Assembly: GCA_024169445.1 (NCBI GenBank)
Contig: JALKFA010000002.1
Location: 88,285 to 152,284, forward strand
Direction of reading: 5' to 3'
Length of the DNA stretch: 64,000 bases
Origin: Buttiauxella agrestis ATCC 33320
GTDB taxonomy: Bacteria; Pseudomonadota; Gammaproteobacteria; Enterobacterales; Enterobacteriaceae
Each line of letters begins with the position of its first letter. Within the stretch, counting starts at the first letter, position 1. Shown piece by piece: positions 1 through 8,403 of the stretch. A program made the translations under genes and the position numbers. The notes under the pieces were generated by a model, which was not told the origin of the DNA, searched no databases, and was given only the letters and a program-made list of their open reading frames with translations.

Positions 1-795
1 GCCTTTAGCCTGAGAACTGTTCGCGCATATGAGGTCAATATTGAGGTCATGAAGAACACGGCCAAACTGAGTGGTGCCGGTACGACGGGTTTCTGCCTGA
101 CTGACACGGAAAACAGCATGTTTGTCACTGTAGAACGCGACAGGCTTTCCGTGTTTATCAAGGTATTCACGCGTGGCCAGCATGTAATCGAAGGCAGATT
201 CTGTTTCGCAGAAGCGCAGGTGCATAAGTCGGCCGGTGGCGTCATCCATGTAAACAAGAAGACAGCATTTTGATGCACGACCTTCAAACCAGTCGTGGTG
301 AGAGCCATCAATCTGAACAAGCTCACCAAGGCAATCACGTCGGTAACGTGGTTGATAGACCCGGGGTTTACACCGCGAGTGCGGAACCCAGAGACCATCA
401 GCAGTCATCCATTTTCTGAGCGTTTCCACTGAGACGCGAATATTATGGCGTTCGCTGAGCTTTTCTGCGGCTAGTGTAGGTCCAAAGTCGCTGTATTTTT
501 CACGTAGCAGCGCCATGATCCGCAAGCGAAGTGAATCATCCAGTCGATTAGCGCCTGATTTTCCTCATCTGGTGTGAGTCAAACCATTTGCACCAGAAAC
601 ACGAAAGCGGTTCATCAGTCGCTGCACCTGACGCTCAGTCAGCTGAAGTTGAGAGGCGGCATCACGGCGGCGTAAGCGTTTCTCGACAACGGCCTGGATA
701 ACCGGAAGTCTGCAAAGTTCTTTTCCTGACATAGTCACCAACATCACTGAAAGTCTCCCTGGAAGATCGGCTGGGTTGCAGATCCAGGGTGACAT
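1..795 (-). pseudogene. ISNCY-family transposase, broken and cut by the window edge
   Basis: The minus strand encodes the N-terminal and central part of an ISNCY-type (IS1202-like) DDE transposase: a helix-turn-helix region (LTERQVQRLMNRF), then the first catalytic block (ELVQIDGSHHDWF) and the second (FYSDKHAVFRVS), running off the left edge. The likely start is the ATG at 732 (MSGKELCRLP), with 21 further codons open upstream. An in-frame TGA at 565-567 lies between HTR and GKSGANRLDD, and the same frame then stays open to position 1. This is therefore a simple nonsense mutation, not a frameshift. It is related to, but clearly different from, the intact transposase at 1683-3086. Function is probably lost unless the TGA is read through. 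Confidence 0.8.
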
Positions 796-994
796 TATAA
801 ACTAGCGGAAAAGTGACATTATCAAATTGCAGTAACAATCTTTGTCAAACCTCAATTAAACTGACCGTTATCTGGCTCAATTGAAATGACCATTAATCCT
901 GTTTCTTTTCAATTAATCACCGTGTTTTGTTTAATACCGGATGCTGAATGAAATCATTACTGATAGTCTTTTTTCAAACTGAAATAATGAGAAG
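796..994. other. IS end and intergenic remnant
   Basis: No gene is visible. Two near-identical short blocks, gtgacattat, at about 789 and 811 look like the repeated motifs often found inside the ends of ISNCY-type elements. Two TCAATTAAACTGACC/TCAATTGAAATGACC-like blocks follow at about 852-893. The real IS boundary could not be fixed because no target duplication was found. Confidence 0.35.
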
Positions 995-1639
995 ATGGAC
1001 GTTATGTTTCGATTTGAATTAACACCGAATAATGCCGGTCTTATTTTATGGGGAGATACGGCAGCACTGGATGAATTACACCAGTTTATCCATTTCGCTG
1101 TGGACGAAAGTCCTCTGATAAAGCTTAAAGATGGCTTTATGCTGGCCCTGGCTTATGACATCCGCAAAGCCCGGGAAGGTTGTCGCCGTACTGAGCAGTA
1201 TCAGTATGAAGAAGGGGATTCCTATCAGCTTTATGGCGTGGAACTGTTATGGCCACTGGTCTTGCTTCAGTCTGCAATCCTCAGACGTTCAATGAGTTAC
1301 ATCCAGACAGATAAAAAACAGTTATCCATTATGTATGCATTCGAGCATCTTCTGGAGTCCGCTTTACAGGAGTTTCTGCCGGGTAACCGGGCAGAAGTGA
1401 TGATAAAACTGGCCAGCAGCGCAGCTGACTCTGACTTTGAATGGCTTGAGGACAACATTGACAGCCGGTGTTGTTATTTCCTCAGTCAGCCACCTGCAAA
1501 GAGAAAAGAAAAACTGGATAAGATCCTTTGCTCCTTTGATTCACTCTGGAGTCAATATGCCCGTGAAAAGCCGGATACAAAAATGCTGAATACCATGAAT
1601 AATACGGAGTGGGTCTGGCCAGATACGATTCACTGGTAA
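995..1639 (+). CDS. DUF6904 family protein
   Basis: A 214-residue soluble protein with no signal peptide or membrane segment. From memory it matches the DUF6904 family of uncharacterised bacterial proteins, which share an opening like LTPNNAGLILWGD, a central YGVELLWPLVL stretch and a late DSRCRYF-type motif (here DSRCCYFLSQP). Length fits the family. No function is established, so none is given here. It sits alone between two ISNCY-type transposase genes facing the other way, so it may be passenger cargo moved or stranded by these elements. The C-terminus ends in a tryptophan-rich tail (WVWPDTIHW). I see no convincing Shine-Dalgarno other than GAGAAG ahead of the ATG. Confidence 0.7.
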   Translation: MDVMFRFELTPNNAGLILWGDTAALDELHQFIHFAVDESPLIKLKDGFMLALAYDIRKAREGCRRTEQYQYEEGDSYQLYGVELLWPLVLLQSAILRRSMSYIQTDKKQLSIMYAFEHLLESALQEFLPGNRAEVMIKLASSAADSDFEWLEDNIDSRCCYFLSQPPAKRKEKLDKILCSFDSLWSQYAREKPDTKMLNTMNNTEWVWPDTIHW

Positions 1640-1644
1640 GCACG

Positions 1645-3190
1645 TCATTAAGTTGTCGTCGCACTCATTAATAACGGTTGAATCAGCCAGACTTTTTGCC
1701 AAAGATTTGCTCAGAACGCGACTGAAGCTGCTTCAGGGCTTCAAGCATGTCATCCTGGTTCAGCGCACGCTGGGTCTTTTTACCGGCCGCTCTGGGACGT
1801 CGTCGGGAAGGGCCATCACCTGCAGGAACGGACTGTGAGCGAGTGTCATCGCGGTTGCTCTGTACCAGCCGGATAAACTCAAGTGTTCTGCCGAGACGTT
1901 TATTATCAACAATGGCACCCTGGTCGATTTCAGAGAGCCGATCGTAGGTAGAGTAGGGAAGAGCCACACCATTCAGACGCAGCTCTTTTTGCCCATCGGG
2001 GTAATGATATACATCAATATACTTACCCATGGCGCGGCGGCTATATTCACTGTCTTCAATCAGATACAACATTTTATCGTATTGAATGGCCAGTGCTTTT
2101 GAGACCTTTCGCTTCTCGCGAACAGTGAATATCAGATCCAGATCTTCATCGTGTTCCACGGTGCGGTGAACATCAAAATCATGCCTCGGGATTTTACCAA
2201 AGCGTCGGTTGTAATTAGCCCTGTATGTTTCGGCGAATGCATTGGCCGCTTCCATTGAACTGATCCCCTGTAACCGGAACTCTTTCACCAGGCGGTCCTG
2301 CAGGGTGAGATGTGCACGTTCGACGCGACCTTTCGCCTCACTGGTATCGGCACAGATAGTCTGAATGCTCAGCTCGTGCATGGCCCGACCAAACTGCGTA
2401 TGGCCATCACCCCCGGTCGCATTTTTGTTATTCACCCGAAAAACGCCCGCTTTATCACTGTACAGCGTCAGTGGCTTACCGTGTTTGTCGATGTAGCGTC
2501 GCGTGGCTTCAAAATAAGAGAATGTGGACTCTGATTTGACGAACAGAAGCTCCATAATTTTGCTGGTTGCATCATCAACGTAGACCAGAGCGGTACAGGC
2601 CGGGCCACGATCTCCGAACCACTCATGATCGCAGCCATCTATTTGTATCAGCTCATCAGTACACGGGCGCCGGTAACGGGGTTGATGGATCCTGGCGGCC
2701 CGTTGTTTACGGGGAACCCAGAGACCCGCACGCGTCATAATGCGCCTCACGGTCTCTTTACCGAGGATCAGACCGTGGAGCTCTGCGAGTTTTTCCTGCG
2801 CCAGTGTCGGACCGAAATCGGCATAGCGCGTTCTGATAAGTTCCAGAGCCTGATCGGCAAGCCCGGGCATAAGTTGCCGGTTACCCCGCATGCCACGTCG
2901 CCGGTTGGCTATACCGAGCGGACCTTCTTCACGGTAACGCACCAGAAGCCGGCGGCATTGTCTGTCGCTGATCCCAAGATGTTCAGCTGCGCGGTGCGTG
3001 GTCATCCGGCGCTCGATGACATCCTGGATAATTTTGACGCGGTTGATCTCTTTCAAGGTAAACATTCCTGAGCTTTCTGCACACATGGCAATCTCCGGTA
3101 GTTTTTACTGATGAAAAACGACTCCGTGAGACTCACCATATCGCGGTCACGTGAATTGAGCTACAGGCGGACACTACTATTGAGCTTCCA
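1645..3190 (-). mobile_element. ISNCY-family insertion sequence
   Basis: Approximate span of an element carrying one intact transposase gene (1683-3086). The flanks contain no second gene. I could not align convincing terminal inverted repeats or a target duplication, so both ends are estimates from where coding and leader sequence stop. Confidence 0.55.
1683..3086 (-). CDS. ISNCY-family transposase, intact
   Basis: A 467-residue DDE transposase. Residues about 20-65 form a helix-turn-helix (AAEHLGISDRQCRRLL). The integrase core follows, with the three acidic residues in IQIDGCDHEWFGD, LYSDKAGVFRVNN and EAKGRVERAHLTLQDRLVK. The C-terminal third holds the small beta domain seen in this family and ends in a basic tail. 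Length and open frame suggest an active enzyme that cuts and rejoins the ends of its own element. The start ATG is preceded by CCGGAGATTGCC, a good ribosome binding site. Compared with the broken copy at 1-795 it has the same domain order but much lower identity, so the two are different elements, not a duplication. Confidence 0.9.
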   Translation of the reverse strand: MCAESSGMFTLKEINRVKIIQDVIERRMTTHRAAEHLGISDRQCRRLLVRYREEGPLGIANRRRGMRGNRQLMPGLADQALELIRTRYADFGPTLAQEKLAELHGLILGKETVRRIMTRAGLWVPRKQRAARIHQPRYRRPCTDELIQIDGCDHEWFGDRGPACTALVYVDDATSKIMELLFVKSESTFSYFEATRRYIDKHGKPLTLYSDKAGVFRVNNKNATGGDGHTQFGRAMHELSIQTICADTSEAKGRVERAHLTLQDRLVKEFRLQGISSMEAANAFAETYRANYNRRFGKIPRHDFDVHRTVEHDEDLDLIFTVREKRKVSKALAIQYDKMLYLIEDSEYSRRAMGKYIDVYHYPDGQKELRLNGVALPYSTYDRLSEIDQGAIVDNKRLGRTLEFIRLVQSNRDDTRSQSVPAGDGPSRRRPRAAGKKTQRALNQDDMLEALKQLQSRSEQIFGKKSG

Positions 3191-3589
3191 CAATATTGGT
3201 GCGCATAATCTATCTTATGTTAAATAACTTATTGATTTATAATAATTATCCCTTCTGGGTGTCACCTTCCCTTCCCACCTCCTATACTGAATGTCATCGT
3301 AGTGCCTCCCACATCCCCTTCCATCAAATCCAGCCATACCGATGAAATACATAACCACCATGAACATTCCATTGATGCTGACCCAAATGCGAGCTCCTAT
3401 GCAGATTATGATGCTGGCTGATGAAGGTGCCGATATTATCGAAAATTGCCCGAGCACGCTTGGCTAACCAAGGTAACAACCCACGTAAACCTGAAATATA
3501 TGTCGATGTTTGGTGAACACCTCGCACTGGACAGAGGGTCTGACCCTGGCCCAAAATCAGTTCAGCACAAAACTAGAGATCTTCGTCTG

Positions 3590-3820
3590 ATGACCCTGGA
3601 GCAGCGCCAGCTGTTCTGCCATCTTGGCCAGCTGATAACACAGGTATTTTCCCCGGTCAGAAAAGCCGGAGAGAGCTGGCCTGAACAGCATCGGTGGCTG
3701 CTCGGGGACGGGATAGCTGACGGATTTTGTTCTCGGAGCACCGTGTCCCAGGAAGACGATCGGGCGCTCGGCTATCTGGCTGGTTCGGACGCGAAGGCGT
3801 GGCGCGACTGGCTCTCTTAA
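3590..3820 (+). CDS. Small hypothetical protein, possibly a fragment
   Basis: A 76-residue frame from an internal ATG. It is rich in charged residues, with a plausible helical start (TLEQRQLFCHLGQLITQVF) and a compact end (AKAWRDWLS). Base composition here is higher in GC than the neighbouring DNA, as expected for real coding sequence on an enterobacterial plasmid. No family recognised and no clear ribosome binding site. The long frame on the opposite strand (3557-3862) could also be argued; I prefer this one because its amino-acid make-up looks like a protein. It may be the leftover end of a larger gene. Confidence 0.3.
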   Translation: MTLEQRQLFCHLGQLITQVFSPVRKAGESWPEQHRWLLGDGIADGFCSRSTVSQEDDRALGYLAGSDAKAWRDWLS

Positions 3821-3896
3821 TACAGTGGAATACCTCCCAAGAACAGCAACAACCTGAAGCACAAGGGTAAAACCGACGGCAACATCAGGATCTGAG

Positions 3897-4281
3897 ATGA
3901 ACCACGATAAAGTAATTTGTCATCAGTGTATTACTGAGAACTATGTAGAAATCCATCAGAACAAATGGAAATGCAGCGTCCGCATGCAGATATTGTAATC
4001 GGAAGCTTAAGAATGTCCCCTTAGAAGACGTATGCGATATGATGCATACCGTCATGATTCATTATTATGAAGCCTCTAACGCAACCAATATTATCAACGG
4101 TTCGGAAGTGCCTAGATTATCCATGACAATTTATTCTGCTTACTCTGTATTGCTTTCAAAAGTGGAAGCGTGTCAGGCTAAACTTAGACACCTGACATGG
4201 ATAACCGGGAGTGAACCCAGTTTATACAGTATCGTTACGCGCAGATTCCCTGTCGACATTATTACTTCTTTTCACCACTAA
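3897..4281 (+). pseudogene. HEPN/RES N-terminal-type zinc-ribbon remnant, frameshifted
   Basis: Two frames join into one protein-like reading. From the ATG at 3897 the first frame gives a CHQC knuckle and KWKCS. Shifting by one base near 3970-3984 gives CRYCNRKLKNVPLEDVCDMM, followed by HTVMIHYYEASNA and about 60 more residues to the stop at 4281. The paired CxxC/CxxC knuckles followed by a short helix ending in a tyrosine pair resemble the HEPN/RES N-terminal domain that precedes RES-type NAD-degrading toxins. No RES domain follows, so this would be a decayed front end of such a gene. The family match is from memory and is tentative. Confidence 0.4.
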
Positions 4282-4500
4282 TAGAGTATTAGAATTAAGG
4301 ACGTCAATGACCAAAGCAGACTAAACATTAACAAGCGGAACGGATTTCAACGTGCTTTTTTTTGCTCGCTTTTTTTTCTTTTACGTCACCCACCCGATAC
4401 TTTTTCCCGTTACTTTTCTTTCTCTTGGTATTATCAGCCTTGATTTGAGACTGAGATGACAATTCGTCCTTTAGCCATACTTCTCAAAGGAGTTTTTACT
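4282..4500. other. Intergenic stretch with long T runs
   Basis: No gene visible. It holds two runs of eight T (about 4357-4376) inside a TTTTTTTTGCTCGCTTTTTTTT-like tract, then CAAAGGAG at 4486-4493, which serves the short frame starting at 4501. Confidence 0.4.
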
Positions 4501-4575
4501 ATGGCAGCTATTCCCTCGAACGCGTTTCCTTCGGTGTCAATTCATCATAAGGAATTCTGTTATGACAATCATTAA
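4501..4575 (+). CDS. Short leader-like peptide frame (24 aa)
   Basis: ATG at 4501 preceded by a strong AAAGGAG at the right spacing. It encodes MAAIPSNAFPSVSIHHKEFC and four more residues, then stops. Its end overlaps the start of the next short frame (4562). The pair may be leader peptides, or the surviving fronts of lost genes. No family recognised. Confidence 0.3.
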   Translation: MAAIPSNAFPSVSIHHKEFCYDNH

Positions 4576-4639
4576 ATCTGCACTTCCGGTCAGTCCACCG
4601 GTTTCCAGTCCAGAGGTTCATTCCGCTCTAATGAGCTAG
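4562..4639 (+). CDS. Second short leader-like peptide frame (25 aa)
   Basis: ATG at 4562 preceded by ATAAGGAATTCTGTT, a usable ribosome binding site, and overlapping the previous 24-codon frame. It encodes a proline- and serine-rich peptide (MTIIKSALPVSPPVSSPEVH then SALMS). The proline-rich opening looks like the unstructured N-terminus of the signal-less Ig proteins in this window, so it may be the start of a truncated relative. Confidence 0.3.
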   Translation: MTIIKSALPVSPPVSSPEVHSALMS

Positions 4640-4753
4640 ATAACGTACAAATAGTTGATTATTAGCCATTGAAGCTTGCTATTTTAAGAGATTTTTCATC
4701 TCCGATGAAATAAAAATCCCGACTACGGTCGGAGCTCATTATGGATAGATAAA

Positions 4754-5065
4754 ATGCCATTCAAACCTCCTGAAGACCATGGTGAATTTTTTGGATATTT
4801 CTCCGTAGTTTTCATAACACTTTTAGCTGCTATCGCCCGCATTCTCCATCGACTTGTAACAGGGAACAGGTACTCACTACTTACCGCTTTTGCACAGATC
4901 TTAATGTCTATCCTGGCAAGTGCCCTGATACTATTTATTTCTATGCATATCCGTTTGGAAATTGCGGAGACAGTAGTCGCATGTGGTCTTGCCTCCTGGT
5001 CAGGAGTTACAGTAGTTATTATGCTGGAGAAAAAATTTCTTTCTCGTTTGACATCTGAAAAATGA
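4754..5065 (+). CDS. Phage holin-like small membrane protein
   Basis: A 103-residue protein with three predicted membrane helices, roughly residues 14-32, 43-64 and 70-92, flanked by charged ends. The opening MPFKPPEDHGEFFGYFS and overall plan resemble holins of P2/HP1-type phages, which form inner-membrane holes that let muralytic enzymes or other proteins out. No endolysin or spanin gene lies nearby, so this is an orphan. It sits between short leader-like frames and the signal-less Ig protein at 5512. In Yersinia insecticidal-toxin islands a holin cassette helps release toxins without Sec signals, so a role in release is possible here but unproven. A strong hairpin at 5158-5183 follows the gene. 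Confidence 0.6.
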   Translation: MPFKPPEDHGEFFGYFSVVFITLLAAIARILHRLVTGNRYSLLTAFAQILMSILASALILFISMHIRLEIAETVVACGLASWSGVTVVIMLEKKFLSRLTSEK

Positions 5066-5157
5066 CACGACTTATTATGCAGGGGGGGTGAGAAGATCTC
5101 CCATAGATGAAAGTCATTCATAACTACATAAACTATATTTGAATTCAGCTTATCAAG

Positions 5158-5183
5158 TGACTCCCATTCGGGAATGGGAGTCA
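5158..5183 (+). terminator. Perfect 12-bp hairpin after the holin-like gene
   Basis: TGACTCCCATTC at 5158-5169 pairs exactly with GAATGGGAGTCA at 5172-5183 across a two-base centre. A weak TTTC follows. It is likely a transcription end or pause for the holin-like gene; it could also be a palindromic operator. Confidence 0.55.
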
Positions 5184-5511
5184 TTTCACAAAAATTATAA
5201 CCCCACATAATGTAATCACTGCAGATATTTCGCACATATCACAACAATCACTTAACGACTCAGTACTCATTTTCCATCAAGGCAAATTGATTGTTTTGCA
5301 TATCTTCCTACCAAAGAACCATTTTTCCACATTAAAACTTCATTGCAAATCTATGCCCATCAATAATTTTAAATGCCTCGAAGCATAACTAGTATTTTTG
5401 AAAACATTAGACTCTCTTTTTTGTCGGGTCTGACATTTGGGAGTGTATTATTATTTTCACGCCCTGTTAGAGAAGACTCTCTGACATTTCAATTATCTAT
5501 GTGAGGTTAAT
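5184..5511. other. AT-rich intergenic region upstream of the Ig-like gene
   Basis: No gene seen. The stretch presumably holds the promoter of the gene at 5512; no convincing -35/-10 pair could be chosen in such AT-rich sequence. GTGAGG at 5500-5505 is the ribosome binding site of that gene. Confidence 0.4.
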
Positions 5512-6507
5512 ATGAACGTATTTTTATCTGCTGGTGAAACAGTACTTTCAGTAACAAGTGAACCTATGGCTGCTGCACCTGGCGAGGATATTATCTTCGC
5601 AGTAACCATTATTGATGCGGATTCGAATCCAGCGGGTGGAGTATCAGTTTCGCTATTGAATGTTGAAGATAATTCAACTGTCGGTCCTGTTATCACAGAT
5701 GCAACTGGTGTTGCCATTTTTGATGCAGTTACACGAGCAACACCTGGTGTTGTATTTTATCAGGTATATATCGAATCTACTGCGACCGAAAGTATTGGCC
5801 AGGCACGTTTCTATGACTCAAGCATCAAGTTCCCTACTGTCACTAATGCCATGGATGACCACGCTTTAGATGAGTATGAAATTGCTGCAGGGGTTCAGAT
5901 GATTGTACCTGTTTATCATAATGTTAACGTCGGTGATTATTTGACCTACTATTGGGGTAGCGAATTCCATGCTTCTCATTCCATTGAAGAGCTCAGTGAT
6001 TTGCCACTAACGCTCGACGTCAATAATCAGTTCCCACCATCCTGCCTTGTGGATGGTGATTATGAAGTATTCTATCAGTATCTGGACGAGGCGGGTAACG
6101 CCAACGTATCTAAACCATGGGCTGTCACTGTTTCCGGAGGCAATCAGCCTGCAACATTGACTCCACCATCAGTGCCAGAAGCTGATGATGGCTGGATTAA
6201 TATCAGCGATGCTGCAGATGGTACCAATATTGGTATCAGTTATAAGAGCATGCAAGCCAATGATGCTATTACGCTTACCTGGCAAGTTTATGATGAAGGC
6301 AAAGTTATTATTGAGTCTGTACAGTATAACTATTCTGTACTAGCTAGTGATGTAACAAATGGTTTCTGCACCATTCCGGTCCTGGCAACAGATATTCCTG
6401 TTGTTCAGAGAGGTTCTGCAGATGTTTGGTATACCATGCAACCAGCCAATGGTGATTCAATTCAAACTTCTGAGGTGGCACACATCGGCATTGATACAGT
6501 TGCATAA
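5512..6507 (+). CDS. Signal-less Ig-like repeat protein (331 aa)
   Basis: A 331-residue protein made of three beta-sandwich units. Residues about 1-103 look like a Big-1-type Ig domain (SVTSEPMAAAPGEDIIFAVT ... TDATGVAIFDA). Residues about 105-210 and 211-331 are two copies of another module that opens with a P-x-x-P-x-A-x-D-x-x-I pattern, continues with IGISYKSMQANDAITLTWQV and ends in ADVWYTMQPANGDSIQTSEV. The same module appears in the 694-residue protein at 18382 and at the C-terminus of the invasin at 9511. There is no Sec signal peptide and no membrane anchor, so it must leave the cell by another route or act inside. The AT-rich codon use differs from the GC-rich relatives at 18-21 kb. 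A GC-rich terminator follows. Confidence 0.65.
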   Translation: MNVFLSAGETVLSVTSEPMAAAPGEDIIFAVTIIDADSNPAGGVSVSLLNVEDNSTVGPVITDATGVAIFDAVTRATPGVVFYQVYIESTATESIGQARFYDSSIKFPTVTNAMDDHALDEYEIAAGVQMIVPVYHNVNVGDYLTYYWGSEFHASHSIEELSDLPLTLDVNNQFPPSCLVDGDYEVFYQYLDEAGNANVSKPWAVTVSGGNQPATLTPPSVPEADDGWINISDAADGTNIGISYKSMQANDAITLTWQVYDEGKVIIESVQYNYSVLASDVTNGFCTIPVLATDIPVVQRGSADVWYTMQPANGDSIQTSEVAHIGIDTVA

Positions 6508-6573
6508 TTACATGCTCTTTCAAGGAGTAGTTTCCATCATTCAAAACTACTGAACAAATCTATTTGTAAACAA

Positions 6574-6598
6574 TCCGGGGTCAGTTCCAGACCCCGGA
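6574..6598 (+). terminator. Terminator hairpin of the 331-aa Ig gene
   Basis: TCCGGGGTC at 6574-6582 pairs with GACCCCGGA at 6590-6598 around a seven-base loop, followed by TATTACTT. Strong GC stem 70 bases after the stop codon. Confidence 0.7.
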
Positions 6599-6696
6599 TA
6601 TTACTTGACACCAATCATCACACACTCCACTTTTAATATCATGACACCTGAATTGGCCTCTTGTTTTACAAAGAAAATCACTCTGTCATAAACTAA

Positions 6697-6727
6697 GAAA
6701 ATAGCCATCCGGCGAGGATGACTATTC
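6697..6727 (-). terminator. Terminator hairpin of the LysR-type gene
   Basis: Read on the minus strand, AATAGTCATCC pairs with GGATGGCTATT (one weak pair) around TCGCC, followed by TTTCTTAG. It lies just past the stop of the leftward gene at 6751-7602 and may work in both directions. Confidence 0.6.
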
Positions 6728-6750
6728 TCACTAATTCCCGTAACCATCGC

Positions 6751-7602
6751 TTAGAAAATCATATTCAAGACTTTCTTTATCTTCTCGTAATTTTCATATG
6801 ATTGTTGATTCAGATTATGATAAAAAGTGAGTTGAGAGAATTTATTTCTAATTGGGAAGATATCGACGTTATTGGTTTTGGATGCCGCAGCTAATTTTAT
6901 AGGTAGGATAACAGCTCCTTTTCCTACAGATACATTATACAAGATATGGTAAAATTCTAAGTTATGCTCAAATACATTACACTTCGGAAACTCTTCCTCA
7001 ATGAGTTCTTTTATTTTTTTTGAGAAATAACCTGAATATGAGTCACGCCAGAGGTAAATAGGCACTGTTCCATCATAATCATTTCGGGCCATGAGAGCAT
7101 ACTGTATCGATAACCATTTGTCTATTTTGTAATAATTCATATGAGAAATATCTCTGAGTGAGATAAATAAAATATTAGGATCGTATTTATGTTCTTTCAG
7201 AGTTTCATCATGCAATACCTCTCTTGTGATTTCTATTTTGGAATCAATTATTTCTGATTGAATCATGGAACATGATATCCTGAATAACATTTCGGGAATG
7301 CCAATATCGAAAACGATTTTCATTTTCCTATATTTGTACTGGTCTTTTATTTCAGATTCGACTTTCATCAGTGCTTCATAAGGGTCTAGGAGTTTATAAT
7401 AATAATGCCAAGCAAGTTCAGTTGGCTCCAGGGTGTTATATGATTTAGAAAATAACTTACCTCCAAGATCCTGCTCGATATCTGATAATATTTTGCACAA
7501 AGGGGTTCTGGTAATGTACAGAGCTTCTGCAGATTTCAATATACATTTTTTCTCCATAGTGATCATGAAGTACTTTAATTTCTTCGAGATAAATACGCTC
7601 AT
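6751..7602 (-). CDS. LysR-type transcriptional regulator
   Basis: A 283-residue protein with an N-terminal winged helix-turn-helix (residues about 5-65: LKYFMITMEKKCILKSAEAL then LYITRTPLCKILSDIEQDLG), the classic LysR DNA-binding layout. A two-lobed effector-binding domain follows (about 90-283), including a late VSVGKGAVILPIKLAA segment typical of the family. It is slightly shorter than the usual 300 residues. The codon use is very AT-rich, with many isoleucine, lysine and tyrosine codons, suggesting foreign origin. It is convergent with the Ig-like gene at 5512. LysR-type regulators (TcaR1/R2) control insecticidal toxin islands in Yersinia, and a holin-like gene lies close here too; that is only a parallel. 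Targets unknown. Confidence 0.8.
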   Translation of the reverse strand: MSVFISKKLKYFMITMEKKCILKSAEALYITRTPLCKILSDIEQDLGGKLFSKSYNTLEPTELAWHYYYKLLDPYEALMKVESEIKDQYKYRKMKIVFDIGIPEMLFRISCSMIQSEIIDSKIEITREVLHDETLKEHKYDPNILFISLRDISHMNYYKIDKWLSIQYALMARNDYDGTVPIYLWRDSYSGYFSKKIKELIEEEFPKCNVFEHNLEFYHILYNVSVGKGAVILPIKLAAASKTNNVDIFPIRNKFSQLTFYHNLNQQSYENYEKIKKVLNMIF

Positions 7603-8040
7603 TCCTTTCTCCTGAAAACCTATAAATCCATATTCATATTATGTGTCTTAAATCAATTAAACTGTTCATAAAAAACTTACATATGAGCTAATTTATAGGG
7701 TGTAATTCAAATGCCACTTTATGAATTATATCTCTTATTATATTTTGATAAAGACAGCATGATTAATTAAAGCTTACAAATACCACTCCGTAATATGGAA
7801 ATATTTCAATGCATCAAGATTAAAAAATACTTCTGTTGCATATCTCATTTGAGAGTTGTTTTTTCTGGATCGAAAGATTTCAATTAGTTAAGCTGTTAAA
7901 TACATTATATGTAATAATTAATGTAGCCAAGAATTTCTAACGCATTATATTTATAGTCAGCCATATCCACAGCCAGTGTGAATATCAAAGATATTGAAGC
8001 ACCCTGTGATGAGGTGTTCTGAACTGTGTACGACCTGCAA
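7603..8040. other. AT-rich intergenic region
   Basis: No gene supported. It contains the promoter region of the leftward LysR-type gene. A 69-codon frame on the minus strand (7905-8114) runs into the repeat described next and does not look like a protein. Confidence 0.4.
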
Positions 8041-8365
8041 CAGGTAACAGGTGGACGCTGAATAAAGGGAAGGCTCGTAATCGGATCGGGATAAATGAAG
8101 AACTGGTATTTCACTGGGCTGGGAGAATATAGATCTGAGGTGGAGGTTACGTCTGATGTAATAACCTTAAGCTGGGGACCGGTAAATACTGGCTATTATG
8201 CACTGTCGACACAAGCCTGTACTAAAAACATTCTCTATGTAGGGTGTTTCCCGTTCCTGTAAGTCTCCTGTCTGCGATTTCGTAAGCAGTATCCGCTTTC
8301 GAAGCAAGGATGTGAGTTTCACCTTATCAAGCACAGTGATGAATAGATTATAGTGTTTAAATACT
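8041..8365. repeat. Direct repeat copy 1 of a 325-bp element
   Basis: First copy of an element repeated almost at once at 8404-8728 (spacing about 363 bases). Shared landmarks, in order, are GGCTGGG, TACGTCTGATGTAATAACCT, GGTGTTTCCCGTTCCT, AAGTCTCCTGTCTGCGAT, AGTATCCGCTTTCGAAG and CACAGTGATGAATAGATTAT. Copies differ by scattered substitutions and small indels. A part (8140-8252) also occurs at 33868-33978. On the minus strand this copy ends a short frame in RLLHQT-stop, kept in copy 3 with only synonymous differences, so the element may be the end of a decayed gene or IS. Confidence 0.75.
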
Positions 8366-8403
8366 ACCTTAATAGATAGACTATTTGCTCATAACGTTCT
8401 TTG

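Noticed and set aside
4723-5235. 170-codon frame on the minus strand
   Set aside because: It overlaps the holin-like gene and the terminator hairpin, has a poor amino-acid make-up and no ribosome binding site; the plus-strand membrane protein explains the region better.
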